Assembly: GCF_003418935.1 (NCBI RefSeq)
Contig: NZ_QVMT01000003.1
Location: 62,001-126,000, forward strand
DNA from: Emticicia sp. C21
Lineage (GTDB): Bacteria > Bacteroidota > Bacteroidia > Cytophagales > Spirosomataceae
Length of the DNA: 64,000 nucleotides
Direction of reading: 5' to 3'
The translations under genes and the position numbers were made by a program. Under the pieces are notes generated by a model, which saw only the letters and a program-made list of their open reading frames with translations, searched no databases and had not been told where the DNA came from. Below are positions 7,547 through 16,137 of this stretch, piece after piece (the stretch's first letter is position 1; each line of letters opens with the position of its first letter).

Positions 7547-8346
7547 AATGTCCGTTCAGGAAATAAATATGGTTGCTCAATTAACCACGAAGTAGTTCTG
7601 AATGTAAAACCCTCACGCTGTAAAAAAGCCATCAACTGGTTGAACCTTTCCCGCATTCTTTTCCCATTATTTCTATGTAAATAAAAAGGATACTTTGCCC
7701 CATTAAGCAAATTGATATAGTCTGTAAATTCCCATGGATGGAAATATAGATGCAGGTAACCATCGGCCTCGGCTACTTTTTTGCATAAGTAGAAAAAATA
7801 CGAGAGTGGATAATTATGAAAAGCTATCCAGAATAAGGGCAAGCGCCATTTTGGAGATACTGATGCCGGCACATGAATCAGGTCATTTTGTTGGAAGACC
7901 GTTCTCGGTATATGCCGATAATCGTATCTGCCTGGCAGGTAAGTTGGGTTATAAGAAGCATTGTAGGCATAGCCTGCTGCCAGCAAATCGGCATCTGATA
8001 CAGGCGCCATGCGCGGCATCCGGAAACCCTTCACTTCTTTTTGCGTAATATTTTCTAAAACCTGCTTAGAAGCCAGTAAATCTTCGGTTTTGTGGCTCGA
8101 ATGATAATAATTGTGCGAAGCAATTTCGTGTCTTCGGCTCAAATCCTTGATACTTTCTGACTGCGCCTTTGCATATACCCCTGTACAATAAAAAGTAGCT
8201 GTTGCTTCGTAGTTATCTAAAATGGTTGTTAAACTCTTCAAGCCAGTGCCTGAGGTATCAATTTGTTCCTCCATCGATGGCTTGCCGCCATATTCAAAAG
8301 GCATATCAAATTCTTCTACATCAAAACTGAGAATAGCTGTTTTCAT
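7534..8346 (-). CDS. Polysaccharide deacetylase (NodB homology)
   Basis: A 270-residue carbohydrate esterase 4-type protein. It begins with SFDVEEFD (residues 7-14; TFDD in the family), has the metal-binding H78-x3-H82 in ASHNYYHSSH, GFRMPRM (107-113) as motif 3, and YFHPWEF near 202-208 supplying the C-terminal histidine. The pattern matches the DUF3473-like deacetylases found in exopolysaccharide clusters. There is no signal peptide, so it may act on the cytoplasmic face. Its start overlaps the GT2 gene end by 26 bp, placing it as the last gene of a three-gene glycan operon. The probable reaction is N-deacetylation of a polymer or lipid-linked amino sugar. Confidence 0.87.
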   Translation of the reverse strand: MKTAILSFDVEEFDMPFEYGGKPSMEEQIDTSGTGLKSLTTILDNYEATATFYCTGVYAKAQSESIKDLSRRHEIASHNYYHSSHKTEDLLASKQVLENITQKEVKGFRMPRMAPVSDADLLAAGYAYNASYNPTYLPGRYDYRHIPRTVFQQNDLIHVPASVSPKWRLPLFWIAFHNYPLSYFFYLCKKVAEADGYLHLYFHPWEFTDYINLLNGAKYPFYLHRNNGKRMRERFNQLMAFLQREGFTFRTTSWLIEQPYLFPERTLKNA

Positions 8347-9280
8347 AAATATTGTGTTCCTGAACGATGTATAGTGGGCGCTCCTTATTCTGAATAAGTA
8401 TTTTGCCTATATACAAACCTATGATTCCTAAAATAAATAAGTTTAATCCACCAAAAAAGGCAATGGTAATGATTACCGAACTCCAGCCGTCAACTGCTTC
8501 ACCACTAAAGAAACTGTAAAGCACATAAGGCAAATACAAAAATGAAGCAAGAGCAATCAAAAGACCCACATAAATAGCGCCATGAAGCGGTTTCACACTA
8601 AAAGACGTAATACCTGCCATAGCCAGCTTAATCATTTTCTTCAGGGTATATTTACTTTCACCCGAAAAACGCTTATGCGGCTGATAAGGGATATTGATTT
8701 GCTTAAATCCAATCCACTGAATCATACCGCGCAGAAAAACGTCTTGTTCTTTTGAGTTTTTCAGGGTTTGCGCCACCTGTCTGTCTATCAGACGAAAATC
8801 TGCCTGTCCTGGTTCCAGAGAAAGGTTACTCAAATTGTTGATTACCTTATAAAACCACTGGCTTGATTGCTTCTTGAACCATGACAAATCACGGTCTTCT
8901 TCTCTCAATGTATTTACAATGTTTACCCGTTTCTGTAGCCATGTCTCAATCAGGGCTGGTATCATAGCAGGCGGATGCTGCAAGTCGCTGTCCATCATAA
9001 TAATCGCATCGGCATCGATCGAATCAATGCCTGCTTTTAAGGCAATCTGCTGCCCGAAATTTCTTGAAAAAGAGAGATATTTTACCGAACTATCTTCTCG
9101 TGCGAGATTTCTGATAATCCGAAGTGTCCCATCAGTACTGCCATCGTTTACAAAGCAGAACTCGAAAGAATAAGGTAGCCCATCAATGACATTCTTAACA
9201 GCATTGTAGAAAACGAGTACGTTTTCGTTTTCGTTGTAAGCAGCTGACAGAATACAGATTTTTAGTCTTGAAATATCCAT
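8321..9280 (-). CDS. Glycosyltransferase family 2 (DPM1/GtrB type)
   Basis: A 319-residue membrane GT2. The GT-A domain has SAAYNENENV at the N-terminus, FVNDGSTDGT, and the metal-binding DxD in MMDSDLQHPP. Two C-terminal membrane segments (roughly AIYVGLLIALASFLYLPYVL and IITIAFFGGLNLFILGIIGL) match polyprenyl-phosphate glucosyl/mannosyltransferases. I start at ATG 9280 (MDISRLKICIL), where homology begins; upstream codons to 9349 lie inside the preceding gene. It overlaps that gene by 19 bp and the deacetylase by 26 bp, so the three are translationally coupled. Likely job: making a lipid-linked sugar donor for the GT87 partner. Confidence 0.88.
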   Translation of the reverse strand: MDISRLKICILSAAYNENENVLVFYNAVKNVIDGLPYSFEFCFVNDGSTDGTLRIIRNLAREDSSVKYLSFSRNFGQQIALKAGIDSIDADAIIMMDSDLQHPPAMIPALIETWLQKRVNIVNTLREEDRDLSWFKKQSSQWFYKVINNLSNLSLEPGQADFRLIDRQVAQTLKNSKEQDVFLRGMIQWIGFKQINIPYQPHKRFSGESKYTLKKMIKLAMAGITSFSVKPLHGAIYVGLLIALASFLYLPYVLYSFFSGEAVDGWSSVIITIAFFGGLNLFILGIIGLYIGKILIQNKERPLYIVQEHNIYENSYSQF

Positions 9281-10422
9281 TTTTTGTCGGTTAGGGAGTG
9301 TTTGTCGGTTAGTAATTGGTAAATGCACGCAAACCATAAAACACAACAAGGGAAAGCCTTGAGTGAGTAGATGATGAAAAGGTGCCGTATATGGGAAGGA
9401 AAAACGTCAAATGCTGTGAGCGAGGTAAAGACAAGCACTGTACCAAATAAGACCCATACCCAAGGCTTAATAGGGTACTCTTGTGTAATAAACCAAATAG
9501 CTATCCCCGAAACCGCTATGATATAAGTAGAGGATTCGGAAGAAGAAGAAAAGATAACTACGAATATCAGGATAGTGGCCAGGTATCGCAGTTGGAAAAT
9601 GATATTGTTATAATAATTAATACGCAACAAAGGAGCCAGTTGTAAAAGCAAACCCGGAACGATGAAGATCAGATTAGAAAGGTTTAGTCCGCCCACACGT
9701 CTGAAAAGGCCCATCAGCGATACATCCTGATAGCTGCCTATGCCCTGGCTTCCGGTCTGATTGGAAAGGTTTTTCTCAACCAGACTATGATACCAATCTA
9801 CATATGATTGTGTGACAAACGCCGGAGAACTGATAATCATAGGCAATACAAAAAGTACTCCTGCCCAGAATACCGACGAGTAAATATATTTAAATTTATG
9901 TTTCGAAAATAGCCAGAAAACCAATCCTACAATCCCGTAAAGTTTTACAAAAGCACCAATCATGACAAACAAAGGTGCCCAGAAATCTTTCTCTTCTTTC
10001 ACAAAATACCATGAAAGAATTATTAATGCGCCAATGCTCGGATTGACCTGTGTATTGTGTGAAGAGGTATTCAGATCAACAATACATATCATCAATACTA
10101 TCCAGAGATTGACGTCTTTGAGAGGGAGGGTTTTAAATGCTTTATAAAGTACAAAAGCGTGAAAGGTTGTCCAGAGAACTAAGCCGATGTAGTCAGGGAA
10201 GACAGTAAAAGGCATTATAATCAGACCAAAAAATGGGCCGTAGTGATTGGTATCGAAATATTCGTTTGGGTAAAGACTATAAAGATTAGTTTGGGCAATG
10301 AGGTGATGGAAAACACCTTTGTAAATGGCGTAGTTATTCGAAGGACGGAAATAATGTATTAAACCTACAACAGCAGGCAAGATGAACCACGCAAGACGTG
10401 GCATCTCTTTTCTTATTCTCAT
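9262..10422 (-). CDS. Glycosyltransferase family 87-like integral membrane protein
   Basis: A 386-residue polytopic protein with about ten hydrophobic segments. The N-terminal region FRPSNNYAIYKGVFHHLIAQ followed by an NLYSLYP motif and YGPFFGLIIMP is characteristic of DUF2029/GT87 proteins, GT-C enzymes that use polyprenyl-phosphate sugars. The start is the ATG at 10422; a TTG at 10455 would add 11 residues. It is the first gene of an operon with a GT2 and a polysaccharide deacetylase, which makes a coherent lipid-linked-sugar and glycan-modification set. Acceptor and sugar are unknown. The operon ends in the strong terminator at 7519. Confidence 0.8.
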   Translation of the reverse strand: MRIRKEMPRLAWFILPAVVGLIHYFRPSNNYAIYKGVFHHLIAQTNLYSLYPNEYFDTNHYGPFFGLIIMPFTVFPDYIGLVLWTTFHAFVLYKAFKTLPLKDVNLWIVLMICIVDLNTSSHNTQVNPSIGALIILSWYFVKEEKDFWAPLFVMIGAFVKLYGIVGLVFWLFSKHKFKYIYSSVFWAGVLFVLPMIISSPAFVTQSYVDWYHSLVEKNLSNQTGSQGIGSYQDVSLMGLFRRVGGLNLSNLIFIVPGLLLQLAPLLRINYYNNIIFQLRYLATILIFVVIFSSSSESSTYIIAVSGIAIWFITQEYPIKPWVWVLFGTVLVFTSLTAFDVFPSHIRHLFIIYSLKAFPCCVLWFACIYQLLTDKHSLTDKKWIFQD

Positions 10423-10600
10423 AAATAATAGTAGTATGACCGAAATCTTATGCAAGATAATGAATAGATTCTGAACTACTGATATTGGTTGGAATAAATT
10501 GTATGGATTTAATTTTTAATTAATTGGCCTTATGAAATATTAATGTTTTTGCAACTATGAATATCATAGCAGATATTTTGATTTTGTCATGTTTGCACAC

Positions 10601-10636
10601 AAAAAAAGCGGCAGCCTCTCTCGAAACTGCCGCTTT
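10601..10636 (-). terminator. Intrinsic terminator after hpf
   Basis: Read on the minus strand, aaagcggcag and ctgccgcttt form a 10-bp stem around a 12-nt loop, followed by seven T residues. It lies 18 bp past the HPF stop codon. Confidence 0.85.
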
Positions 10637-10654
10637 GCTTATATAGAAACCTGA

Positions 10655-11017
10655 TTAATATTCATCTTCAACCAATTCTTCTGCTCCTATTTCTATTTCA
10701 GGTTTTTTATGCTCCACTATATTTTTCTTATCTTTAAATTTCTTAATCTGTGATTTTAGTATTTCAATTAATAAATCTGTAGCTTCTTCAAATGTATCTC
10801 CTTTTTGTTCTACAAAGATTGTCTGGCCTGGAACAATTAATTTAACTTCAACGAGTTTCTTTTGAACTTTACTTTTTTCACCTTTACCTAATTTCAAAAA
10901 TACCTCAGCGCTTGTTACACGGTCGTAAAAGGTTTCTATTTTATTTAACTTGGTTTGAATGAAACCGACCAATCTTGGGTCAGCATCAAAATGTACTGCA
11001 TGCACATGAATCTTCAT
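10655..11017 (-). CDS. hpf: Ribosome hibernation-promoting factor, short HPF/YfiA family
   Basis: A 120-residue protein starting MKIHVHAVHFDADPRLVGFI. It has the beta-alpha-beta-beta-beta-alpha fold of HPF/RaiA: two long amphipathic helices, a central EVFLKLGKGEKSKVQKKLVE region, and FVEQKGDTFEEATDLLIE ahead of the last helix. It lacks the long C-terminal dimerisation domain, so it is a short-type factor that binds the 30S decoding region in stationary phase or stress. The acidic tail (EIEIGAEELVEDEY) is typical of Bacteroidota members. It is monocistronic, with its own terminator and a 13-bp inverted repeat upstream that may carry regulation. Confidence 0.93.
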   Translation of the reverse strand: MKIHVHAVHFDADPRLVGFIQTKLNKIETFYDRVTSAEVFLKLGKGEKSKVQKKLVEVKLIVPGQTIFVEQKGDTFEEATDLLIEILKSQIKKFKDKKNIVEHKKPEIEIGAEELVEDEY

Positions 11018-11055
11018 AACTCACTAATTTAAAGTTAAAAAATATATTAACTGTT

Positions 11056-11113
11056 CAGATTCATAAATCAAATATTTAGTTGTGTTGTTGTTACTGCTAA
11101 ATTTATGAATCTG
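11056..11113. promoter_or_regulatory. 13-bp perfect inverted repeat upstream of hpf
   Basis: cagattcataaat (11056-11068) and atttatgaatctg (11101-11113) are exact reverse complements separated by 32 bp. They lie 39-96 bp upstream of the HPF start. It could be an operator for a dimeric regulator or a leader hairpin. Confidence 0.45.
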
Positions 11114-11264
11114 GGGTTTCAAAGAACTATCTTAGAACTAACCTATGAAAAAAAATAATACCAGTCAAGAAGAATTTAAAGAAATTTATCTGCCGGATAC
11201 CTAAATGATTGAATCTCAAAGCATTGCCGTCTATATACGAAAATCAGACTTTTAAAAAAGCATA

Positions 11265-11316
11265 AAAGCTAAAAATTATTAACTATTTAATAGCGGAATT
11301 AATAATTTTTTATGCT
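11265..11316. repeat. A/T-rich inverted repeat
   Basis: aaaaattattaa (11271-11282) pairs exactly with ttaataattttt (11299-11310) around a 16-nt loop containing agcgg. Flanking gcata and tatgc can extend the stem past a small bulge. Its role is unknown. Confidence 0.5.
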
Positions 11317-11650
11317 TGATAACTTGCTTATTTTCAGTGGTTTACAGGTTAAATATTGAGCAGGTCTATTAGTAAGCTAAACAGAGAAATCATCATAAAT
11401 TTTTATGAATAGATTTTAGTGGTTTCTAAGCAAATTCTAATCCAATTTTATATTTTTGTTTGAGAAACAGGTAGGAACACCTACTATTACAGTACTGATG
11501 GCAAATCATGACAACAATCAACACATTGGGCATGAAAATACCCGTCTTCAGAATGCCTGGGATAGTATTTAACCCATATTGCACTGTTGAAAATGTAATA
11601 ATTTGCCGACTAAAAAAGTTTATAATATACACACATTCAACTCTTTGATT

Positions 11651-14098
11651 ATGAAAAAATTAGCGTCAATATTTGCTGTTGCTGCTATGCTGTTCGCCTT
11701 CACCTTCCCTGAGGGGCTGGCTGATAGCATTGTGAATCAATTCAATAAATATGCAGGTACTTACCCACAGGAAAAAGCTTATCTGCATCTGGATAAACCC
11801 TACTATACAGCCGGAGAAACCATCTGGCTGAAAGCTTACCTTATAGAAGCAGCAACAAACTTACCCGATACTGCAAGCATTCCGCTGAATGTCGAATTGA
11901 TAGATAACCAATTGGGCAGAGTAGTTACCAAGAAAATATTCAAATTAGAAGGGGGCATGGCTGCGGGTGATTTTGCATTATCTGATAGCCTGCGTTCTGG
12001 TTACTATCGACTGCGGGCCTATACTAACTGGATGCGGAATTTTGATGAAAGCCTTATGTTCAGCAAGGAGTTTAAAGTATACAAAATTGGTGAGGAGATA
12101 GCGCCGACTAAATTCAGCGTACAGGAAATCGACTTTCAGTTTTTTCCTGAAGGAGGTCAGATTGTAGAAGGCATGGACAATAAAATAGCTTTTAAAGCTA
12201 CTGATATAGTAGGCAATGGGATTGATGTAAACGGCGCGATTGTGTCTGACAAGGGAGATACAGTTATGATATTCGGGAGTGAGCATCTGGGAATGGGTGT
12301 GTTCAATTTCAAGGCTGTGCCTGGAGAAACTTATACGGCAAAAATCAAATACCGCAACATTTTTGAAAAAGAGGTGCCATTCCCCAATATAGAAAAGGAA
12401 GGATTTATTATGGGGGCAGAAGGGGTAGTTGATAAAAACCTGATACGCTTGTATGTGGGACATAATTACAACAAACCCAAAGGTAGTGGTGATATTGTAA
12501 TAGTGGGGCAGTCGCAGGGAAGAATCTGCTATGTAGCCCGAACTCCGGCACATAATAAGGCCATGTCTGTAAAGATTCCTAAAGACAAATTCCCTGAGGG
12601 TGTGGCGCAATTTACTGCTTTTGATGAAACGGGTCGTCCCCGCTGTGAGCGACTGGTTTATATCTATAAAGAAGATTATGTCAATGTGAGTATCACACCC
12701 AACAAGCGGAGCTACCTGCCTAAGGAAGAAGTAAAATTGGAAATTGAAGCGAAAGATATGGACGGGCAACCGGTTGAGGGTAATTTCTCGGTGGTAGTAT
12801 CTGATGGCAAGCAGGTATTAATGCCACCGCACGAAGAAAATATCCTGACTTATTTGCTCTTGAGTTCAGATGTAAAAGGTAAGATTGAGCAACCTGATTA
12901 TTATTTCTCCCAAACTAAACCGGAAGTGCGCAGGCACATGGATATTCTGATGCTGACACAAGGTTGGAGACGTTTTAAGTGGGAAGATATTCTGAAACCG
13001 ACATTGCCGGAACCTCTTTTCGCATTAGAACAAGGAATAGGTATCACAGGAGAAATTACAAGACCGAACGGGAAATTATTTGAAAAGCCCGTGAATATTA
13101 CTTTTATGCTGTGGTTAGGCGAAGATGATCGCCGCTTTGGAACTGGTCAGGCAGACGTGGAGGGTAGATTCTCTTTACAAAACCTTGATTTTAATGGCAC
13201 AGGTAAAATTCTGGTTCAGGCAGTAGTAGGTAAGTTGAACCGTAATACCAAGATTTTTGTCAACAGACCGTTACCACCTAGATTGCAGAGAAATCTTTTC
13301 CCTTTTAATCCGATAACTTTTGATGAAAACGATTTAGCCGATTATCTGAAAAGAACCGGAGATGATCTGGCCATAGAAAAATTGTTGAGAGAAAGAAGAG
13401 AGCGGATGCTTGAAGAAGTAACCATCAAAGCAAAAAGAGAAAAAGAGAAAGAGAGCAGGGTATTATACACGCATGCTTCTAACTCTTTGAAAATAACTCC
13501 TGATATGCAGGTGTCAGGCAATGTGATAGATTTGCTGAGAGGAAGAGTACCGGGGGTACAGGTATTAGGTAGTGCAAGTGACCCTACCGTAATTATCAGA
13601 GGTATCAGCTCCATTATGGGATCAACTGAACCTACCTTTTTGTTAGATGGTATGATGGTAGATAAAATGACTTTATTAAGTATTCCGGTTTTTGATGTAG
13701 ACAAAATTGATGTATTGAAAGGAGCCGATGCTGCTATTTATGGGTCAAGAGGAGGAAATGGGGTAATATCGGTACTCACCAAAAGAGGAAGCTCTGGCAA
13801 TGACGGCGGACCACCTCAAGGAATTGATGTAAGTGATATATTTGGTTATGCAGTACCGAAGGAATTTTACTCGCCGAATTATAACGAACCCCGTACAGAA
13901 GATTTTACAGCCAATGCCAGACCTGATTACCGATCAACTATTTATTGGGCACCTACTGTAAAAACCAATGCTAATGGCAAGGCAACCATTTCTTTTTTTA
14001 ATACCAATGCCGAAACAAATGTCGATGTCAGGTTGGAGGGAATGGCTTTGATAGGAATGCCTGTGCGGGCAAAAAGTAGCTATTTAGTAAAAAAATAG
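11651..14098 (+). CDS. MG2-domain protein with C-terminal TonB plug domain and no barrel
   Basis: An 815-residue exported protein. It has a signal peptide (MKKLASIFAVAAMLFAFTFP), then a macroglobulin-like MG2 domain beginning EKAYLHLDKPYYTAGETIWL and further beta-sandwich domains to about 480. A TonB-dependent-receptor plug lies at about 600-715 (LRGRVPGVQVLG, IRGISS, FLLDGMMVD, IDVLKGADAAIYGSRGGNG, VISVLTKRG). After the plug only about 80 residues remain, including a STIYWAPTVKTNANGKATIS segment, so there is no outer-membrane barrel. This is a recognised Bacteroidota architecture, not a truncation. I start at ATG 11651; an upstream in-frame ATG at 11603 would spoil the signal peptide. The ligand is unknown. 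Confidence 0.85.
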   Translation: MKKLASIFAVAAMLFAFTFPEGLADSIVNQFNKYAGTYPQEKAYLHLDKPYYTAGETIWLKAYLIEAATNLPDTASIPLNVELIDNQLGRVVTKKIFKLEGGMAAGDFALSDSLRSGYYRLRAYTNWMRNFDESLMFSKEFKVYKIGEEIAPTKFSVQEIDFQFFPEGGQIVEGMDNKIAFKATDIVGNGIDVNGAIVSDKGDTVMIFGSEHLGMGVFNFKAVPGETYTAKIKYRNIFEKEVPFPNIEKEGFIMGAEGVVDKNLIRLYVGHNYNKPKGSGDIVIVGQSQGRICYVARTPAHNKAMSVKIPKDKFPEGVAQFTAFDETGRPRCERLVYIYKEDYVNVSITPNKRSYLPKEEVKLEIEAKDMDGQPVEGNFSVVVSDGKQVLMPPHEENILTYLLLSSDVKGKIEQPDYYFSQTKPEVRRHMDILMLTQGWRRFKWEDILKPTLPEPLFALEQGIGITGEITRPNGKLFEKPVNITFMLWLGEDDRRFGTGQADVEGRFSLQNLDFNGTGKILVQAVVGKLNRNTKIFVNRPLPPRLQRNLFPFNPITFDENDLADYLKRTGDDLAIEKLLRERRERMLEEVTIKAKREKEKESRVLYTHASNSLKITPDMQVSGNVIDLLRGRVPGVQVLGSASDPTVIIRGISSIMGSTEPTFLLDGMMVDKMTLLSIPVFDVDKIDVLKGADAAIYGSRGGNGVISVLTKRGSSGNDGGPPQGIDVSDIFGYAVPKEFYSPNYNEPRTEDFTANARPDYRSTIYWAPTVKTNANGKATISFFNTNAETNVDVRLEGMALIGMPVRAKSSYLVKK

Positions 14099-14158
14099 CT
14101 ATATTAGCTATAAATACGAGTCTCTGATGATTTTAATGCGATTGAAATAAGGGATTTA

Positions 14159-14188
14159 TTGCAAAACCAAGAAAAAATTTTACTTTTG
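14159..14188 (+). promoter_or_regulatory. Bacteroidota-type promoter of the Rrf2 gene
   Basis: TTG at 14159-14161, a 19-bp spacer, and TACTTTTG at 14181-14188 match the Bacteroidota -33/-7 consensus. The predicted leader to the ATG at 14264 is about 70 nt. Confidence 0.65.
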
Positions 14189-14263
14189 TTTGATTCATCC
14201 GGGAATATAGCTAATTATGCTCCGAGAATGAACCAAATAAAAATCACGTCAGCATACTAATAA

Positions 14264-14707
14264 ATGATTTCTAAAAAAGCAAAATATGCACTAAAAGCTT
14301 TGAAGCTCCTTTCGGAAAGGTTTGACTCAAAGCAACCTGTTCTTATTGCTGAAATAGCCGAAAAAGAGAATATTCCGAAGAAATTTTTGGAAGCCATATT
14401 GCTCGAATTGCGTAATAATGGGATATTACATAGCCAGAAAGGCAAAGGAGGGGGGTATCAGTTAAGGCTGCCACCCGAGCAGGTAACTATCGCAAAAATT
14501 GTACGGATTGTTGATGGGCCTATTGCCCCTATGTTGTGTGTGTCGCTACACTTTTATGGTAAATGTGATGATTGTGATAATGAAGTAACCTGCCGTATCA
14601 GACCAATTATGGAAAAAGTAAGAGATGCGAACCTGGCAGTTTATGAACATACCACATTAAAAGACCTGTTAGAAGAAACGCCACTACTCATGGAGCATAA
14701 TAATTAA
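14264..14707 (+). CDS. Rrf2 family transcriptional regulator
   Basis: A 147-residue Rrf2 protein. The N-terminal winged helix (AKYALKALKLL to LEAILLELRNNGILHSQKGKGGGYQL) has the family's GKGGGY wing. Cysteines at 92, 101, 104 and 110 (CDDCDNEVTC) fall in the region that carries the [2Fe-2S] cluster in IscR/NsrR/RsrR-type regulators, so redox or nitric-oxide sensing through a cluster is likely. It has its own promoter at 14159 and a terminator at 14731, so it is monocistronic. No isc/suf genes are nearby, so its targets are elsewhere. Confidence 0.9.
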   Translation: MISKKAKYALKALKLLSERFDSKQPVLIAEIAEKENIPKKFLEAILLELRNNGILHSQKGKGGGYQLRLPPEQVTIAKIVRIVDGPIAPMLCVSLHFYGKCDDCDNEVTCRIRPIMEKVRDANLAVYEHTTLKDLLEETPLLMEHNN

Positions 14708-14730
14708 AGTATTAATACAGAACAGTTATA

Positions 14731-14757
14731 ATAGCCCTCAGAAAGAGGGCTATTTTT
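14731..14757 (+). terminator. Intrinsic terminator of the Rrf2 gene
   Basis: atagccctc pairs with gagggctat around AGAAA and is followed by four T residues after the stem. It lies 24 bp past the stop codon. Confidence 0.85.
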
Positions 14758-14817
14758 GTATACGAGGTATTGGTGTATTAAATATCTTCCCGAGATTTAG
14801 GAACAAATAATGCAGAA

Positions 14818-14863
14818 GAGAAAAAAGAGAGGGATTACCTCTCTAGGCGAGCCCCTCTCTTTC
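14818..14863 (-). terminator. Terminator-like hairpin after the M23 gene
   Basis: On the minus strand, aaagagaggg (14824-14833 on plus) pairs with ccctctcttt (14853-14862), followed by a T6 run. It sits about 80 bp past the M23 stop codon. Confidence 0.65.
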
Positions 14864-14939
14864 TGATAGTTTGTTCATTATGCGATTTGATCATCACACG
14901 TATATTTAAGACGTTAATTTTTTGATTGGTCACATATTC

Positions 14940-15854
14940 TCATGCCCTCGAACGTCTTCTCTTCTTTTTATCCTCTACAGGTAATACCTCATTTTTTACA
15001 ATCTGTGCTTTAAATGCCAGCGTTGGCAAAACCTTAGCCTTTACCTTCATTGGCCTGATATTCCAATGATAAGCCAATGGTTTTAAATCGGCAGCAATGC
15101 GAGGGTCAAGCAGTGTAGCAGCATTTTTTAACCAGCCATAGGTATTAATAGGAGTCGGATTGCCCTCTTCATCTATTCTTAAATAAGTCAAATGCAAATG
15201 TGTATCCGAACGCTTCATGGCGGCATTATAGCCTGTGCGACCGATAATCGATATTTTTTGTCCGGCTTTTACTATATCACCTGTTTTTACATAGATTTCT
15301 TTCTGGTGGGCGTAGTACCAGAGTCCACCTGTAGAAGTATCATAAACCCAGATATAATTGCCTCCTCTATACTCACTGCCCGGTTGCCAGTCGTTTTCTG
15401 TGCCTATTACTACTCCATCACTTACTGCCAGAATACTTACATAATCTCCGGTTCTATCGTCTTTACAATCCTGATTTTTGTCTTTAATAAAAATATCATG
15501 TGCCGGGTGACTGCCTTTTGCATTCTGGTCGAATAAATCATAGCCAGCCGCGTGAAAACCACTACCGTTTTTGCCACCAACTGCTCTATAATCAAAACCC
15601 ATTAGCGGGAAGAAGATATTTACCTGCGAAGAATCATATGATACTGTTGGGTTTGCCTCCTTCATGATATGCATAATCTGCTGAAAACGATTGCGGGCTT
15701 CTTCGGGCGTAGCTCTGTATTCGCGTATATCAACTAATAAAGGTTTATACCCATTAATGGCACTCTGGTAGTTATCATAGGTAATGGCTGAAGTATCCTT
15801 CTGATAAATCAGAAGGTTCAGGCAGAAAGCAAGAACGTTAATCATACTTTTCAA
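14940..15854 (-). CDS. M23 family metallopeptidase (LytM type)
   Basis: A 304-residue peptidoglycan endopeptidase-like protein. The zinc site is complete: H116 and D120 in SHPAHDIF, H221 in the HLHLT motif (219-223), with H183 (YYAH) and H219 as the other catalytic histidines. The domain is interrupted by a longer loop than classic LytM (KDKNQDCKDDRTGDYV) and followed by a basic C-terminus ending KKKRRRSRA. The N-terminal hydrophobic stretch (MINVLAFCLNLLIYQ) suggests export; a start at the next Met (residue 4) is also possible. It probably cleaves cell-wall crosslinks in the periplasm. A terminator-like hairpin follows at 14818. Confidence 0.87.
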   Translation of the reverse strand: MKSMINVLAFCLNLLIYQKDTSAITYDNYQSAINGYKPLLVDIREYRATPEEARNRFQQIMHIMKEANPTVSYDSSQVNIFFPLMGFDYRAVGGKNGSGFHAAGYDLFDQNAKGSHPAHDIFIKDKNQDCKDDRTGDYVSILAVSDGVVIGTENDWQPGSEYRGGNYIWVYDTSTGGLWYYAHQKEIYVKTGDIVKAGQKISIIGRTGYNAAMKRSDTHLHLTYLRIDEEGNPTPINTYGWLKNAATLLDPRIAADLKPLAYHWNIRPMKVKAKVLPTLAFKAQIVKNEVLPVEDKKKRRRSRA

Positions 15855-16024
15855 TTATTGAATGGCCTATATGTGGAAATTAAACAAATTAATCAATTAA
15901 GCCTACAAATTACGCCTTTTTTGCCCAAATTATTGTATGGAATTTATCAAACGGCTTGATTTATGTTTGAGATGGGATTTATGATGTATCAATTGTGAAA
16001 GAACATTAAGTGGTGATTTGAATC

Positions 16025-16128
16025 TTAACCACGGAGGCTCACGGAGTTGAAAAACACGGAGTATCACAGAGTTTTTAAAATTCACTCTGTGATACTCCGT
16101 GCAAAACTCCGAGTCACTCCGTGGTTAA
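16025..16128. repeat. Long intergenic hairpin of the ACCACGGAG family
   Basis: ttaaccacggag at 16025 is mirrored by ctccgtggttaa ending at 16128. The inner 18-mer cacggagtatcacagagt (16055-16072) is exactly complementary to 16084-16101. The arm contains repeated CACGGAG words. It sits 10 bp beyond the efflux RND gene's stop codon. Similar CACGGAG/CACAGAG repeats occur in many bacterial genomes (from memory). It may act as a transcript-end structure. Confidence 0.8.
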
Positions 16129-16137
16129 AAAACAAGA

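Larger units (their letters stand above)
11018..11650. other. Noncoding region upstream of hpf and the MG2/plug gene
   Basis: About 630 bp with no convincing gene. Short open frames here have no family features. The region holds two inverted repeats, annotated separately at 11056-11113 and 11265-11316, and the leaders of the two divergent genes. I could not fix a clear TAnnTTTG promoter for either. Confidence 0.6.

Noticed and set aside
10423-10455. Upstream TTG start of the GT87-like gene
   Set aside because: The ATG at 10422 gives a normal N-terminus, and the extra 11 residues add nothing recognisable.
11426-11632. Minus-strand 68-codon frame in the noncoding region
   Set aside because: No signal, domain or leader, unfavourable composition, and it overlaps the leader of the MG2/plug gene.
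11603-11650. Sixteen-codon upstream extension of the MG2/plug gene
   Set aside because: It would bury the signal peptide that starts at 11651.
11978-12769. Long minus-strand open frame of 263 codons
   Set aside because: It lies wholly within the MG2/plug gene and reads as low-complexity His/Phe/Tyr-rich shadow of the plus-strand codons.
13342-13704. Minus-strand frame of 120 codons inside the plug domain
   Set aside because: The opposite strand encodes conserved TonB-plug motifs throughout this stretch.
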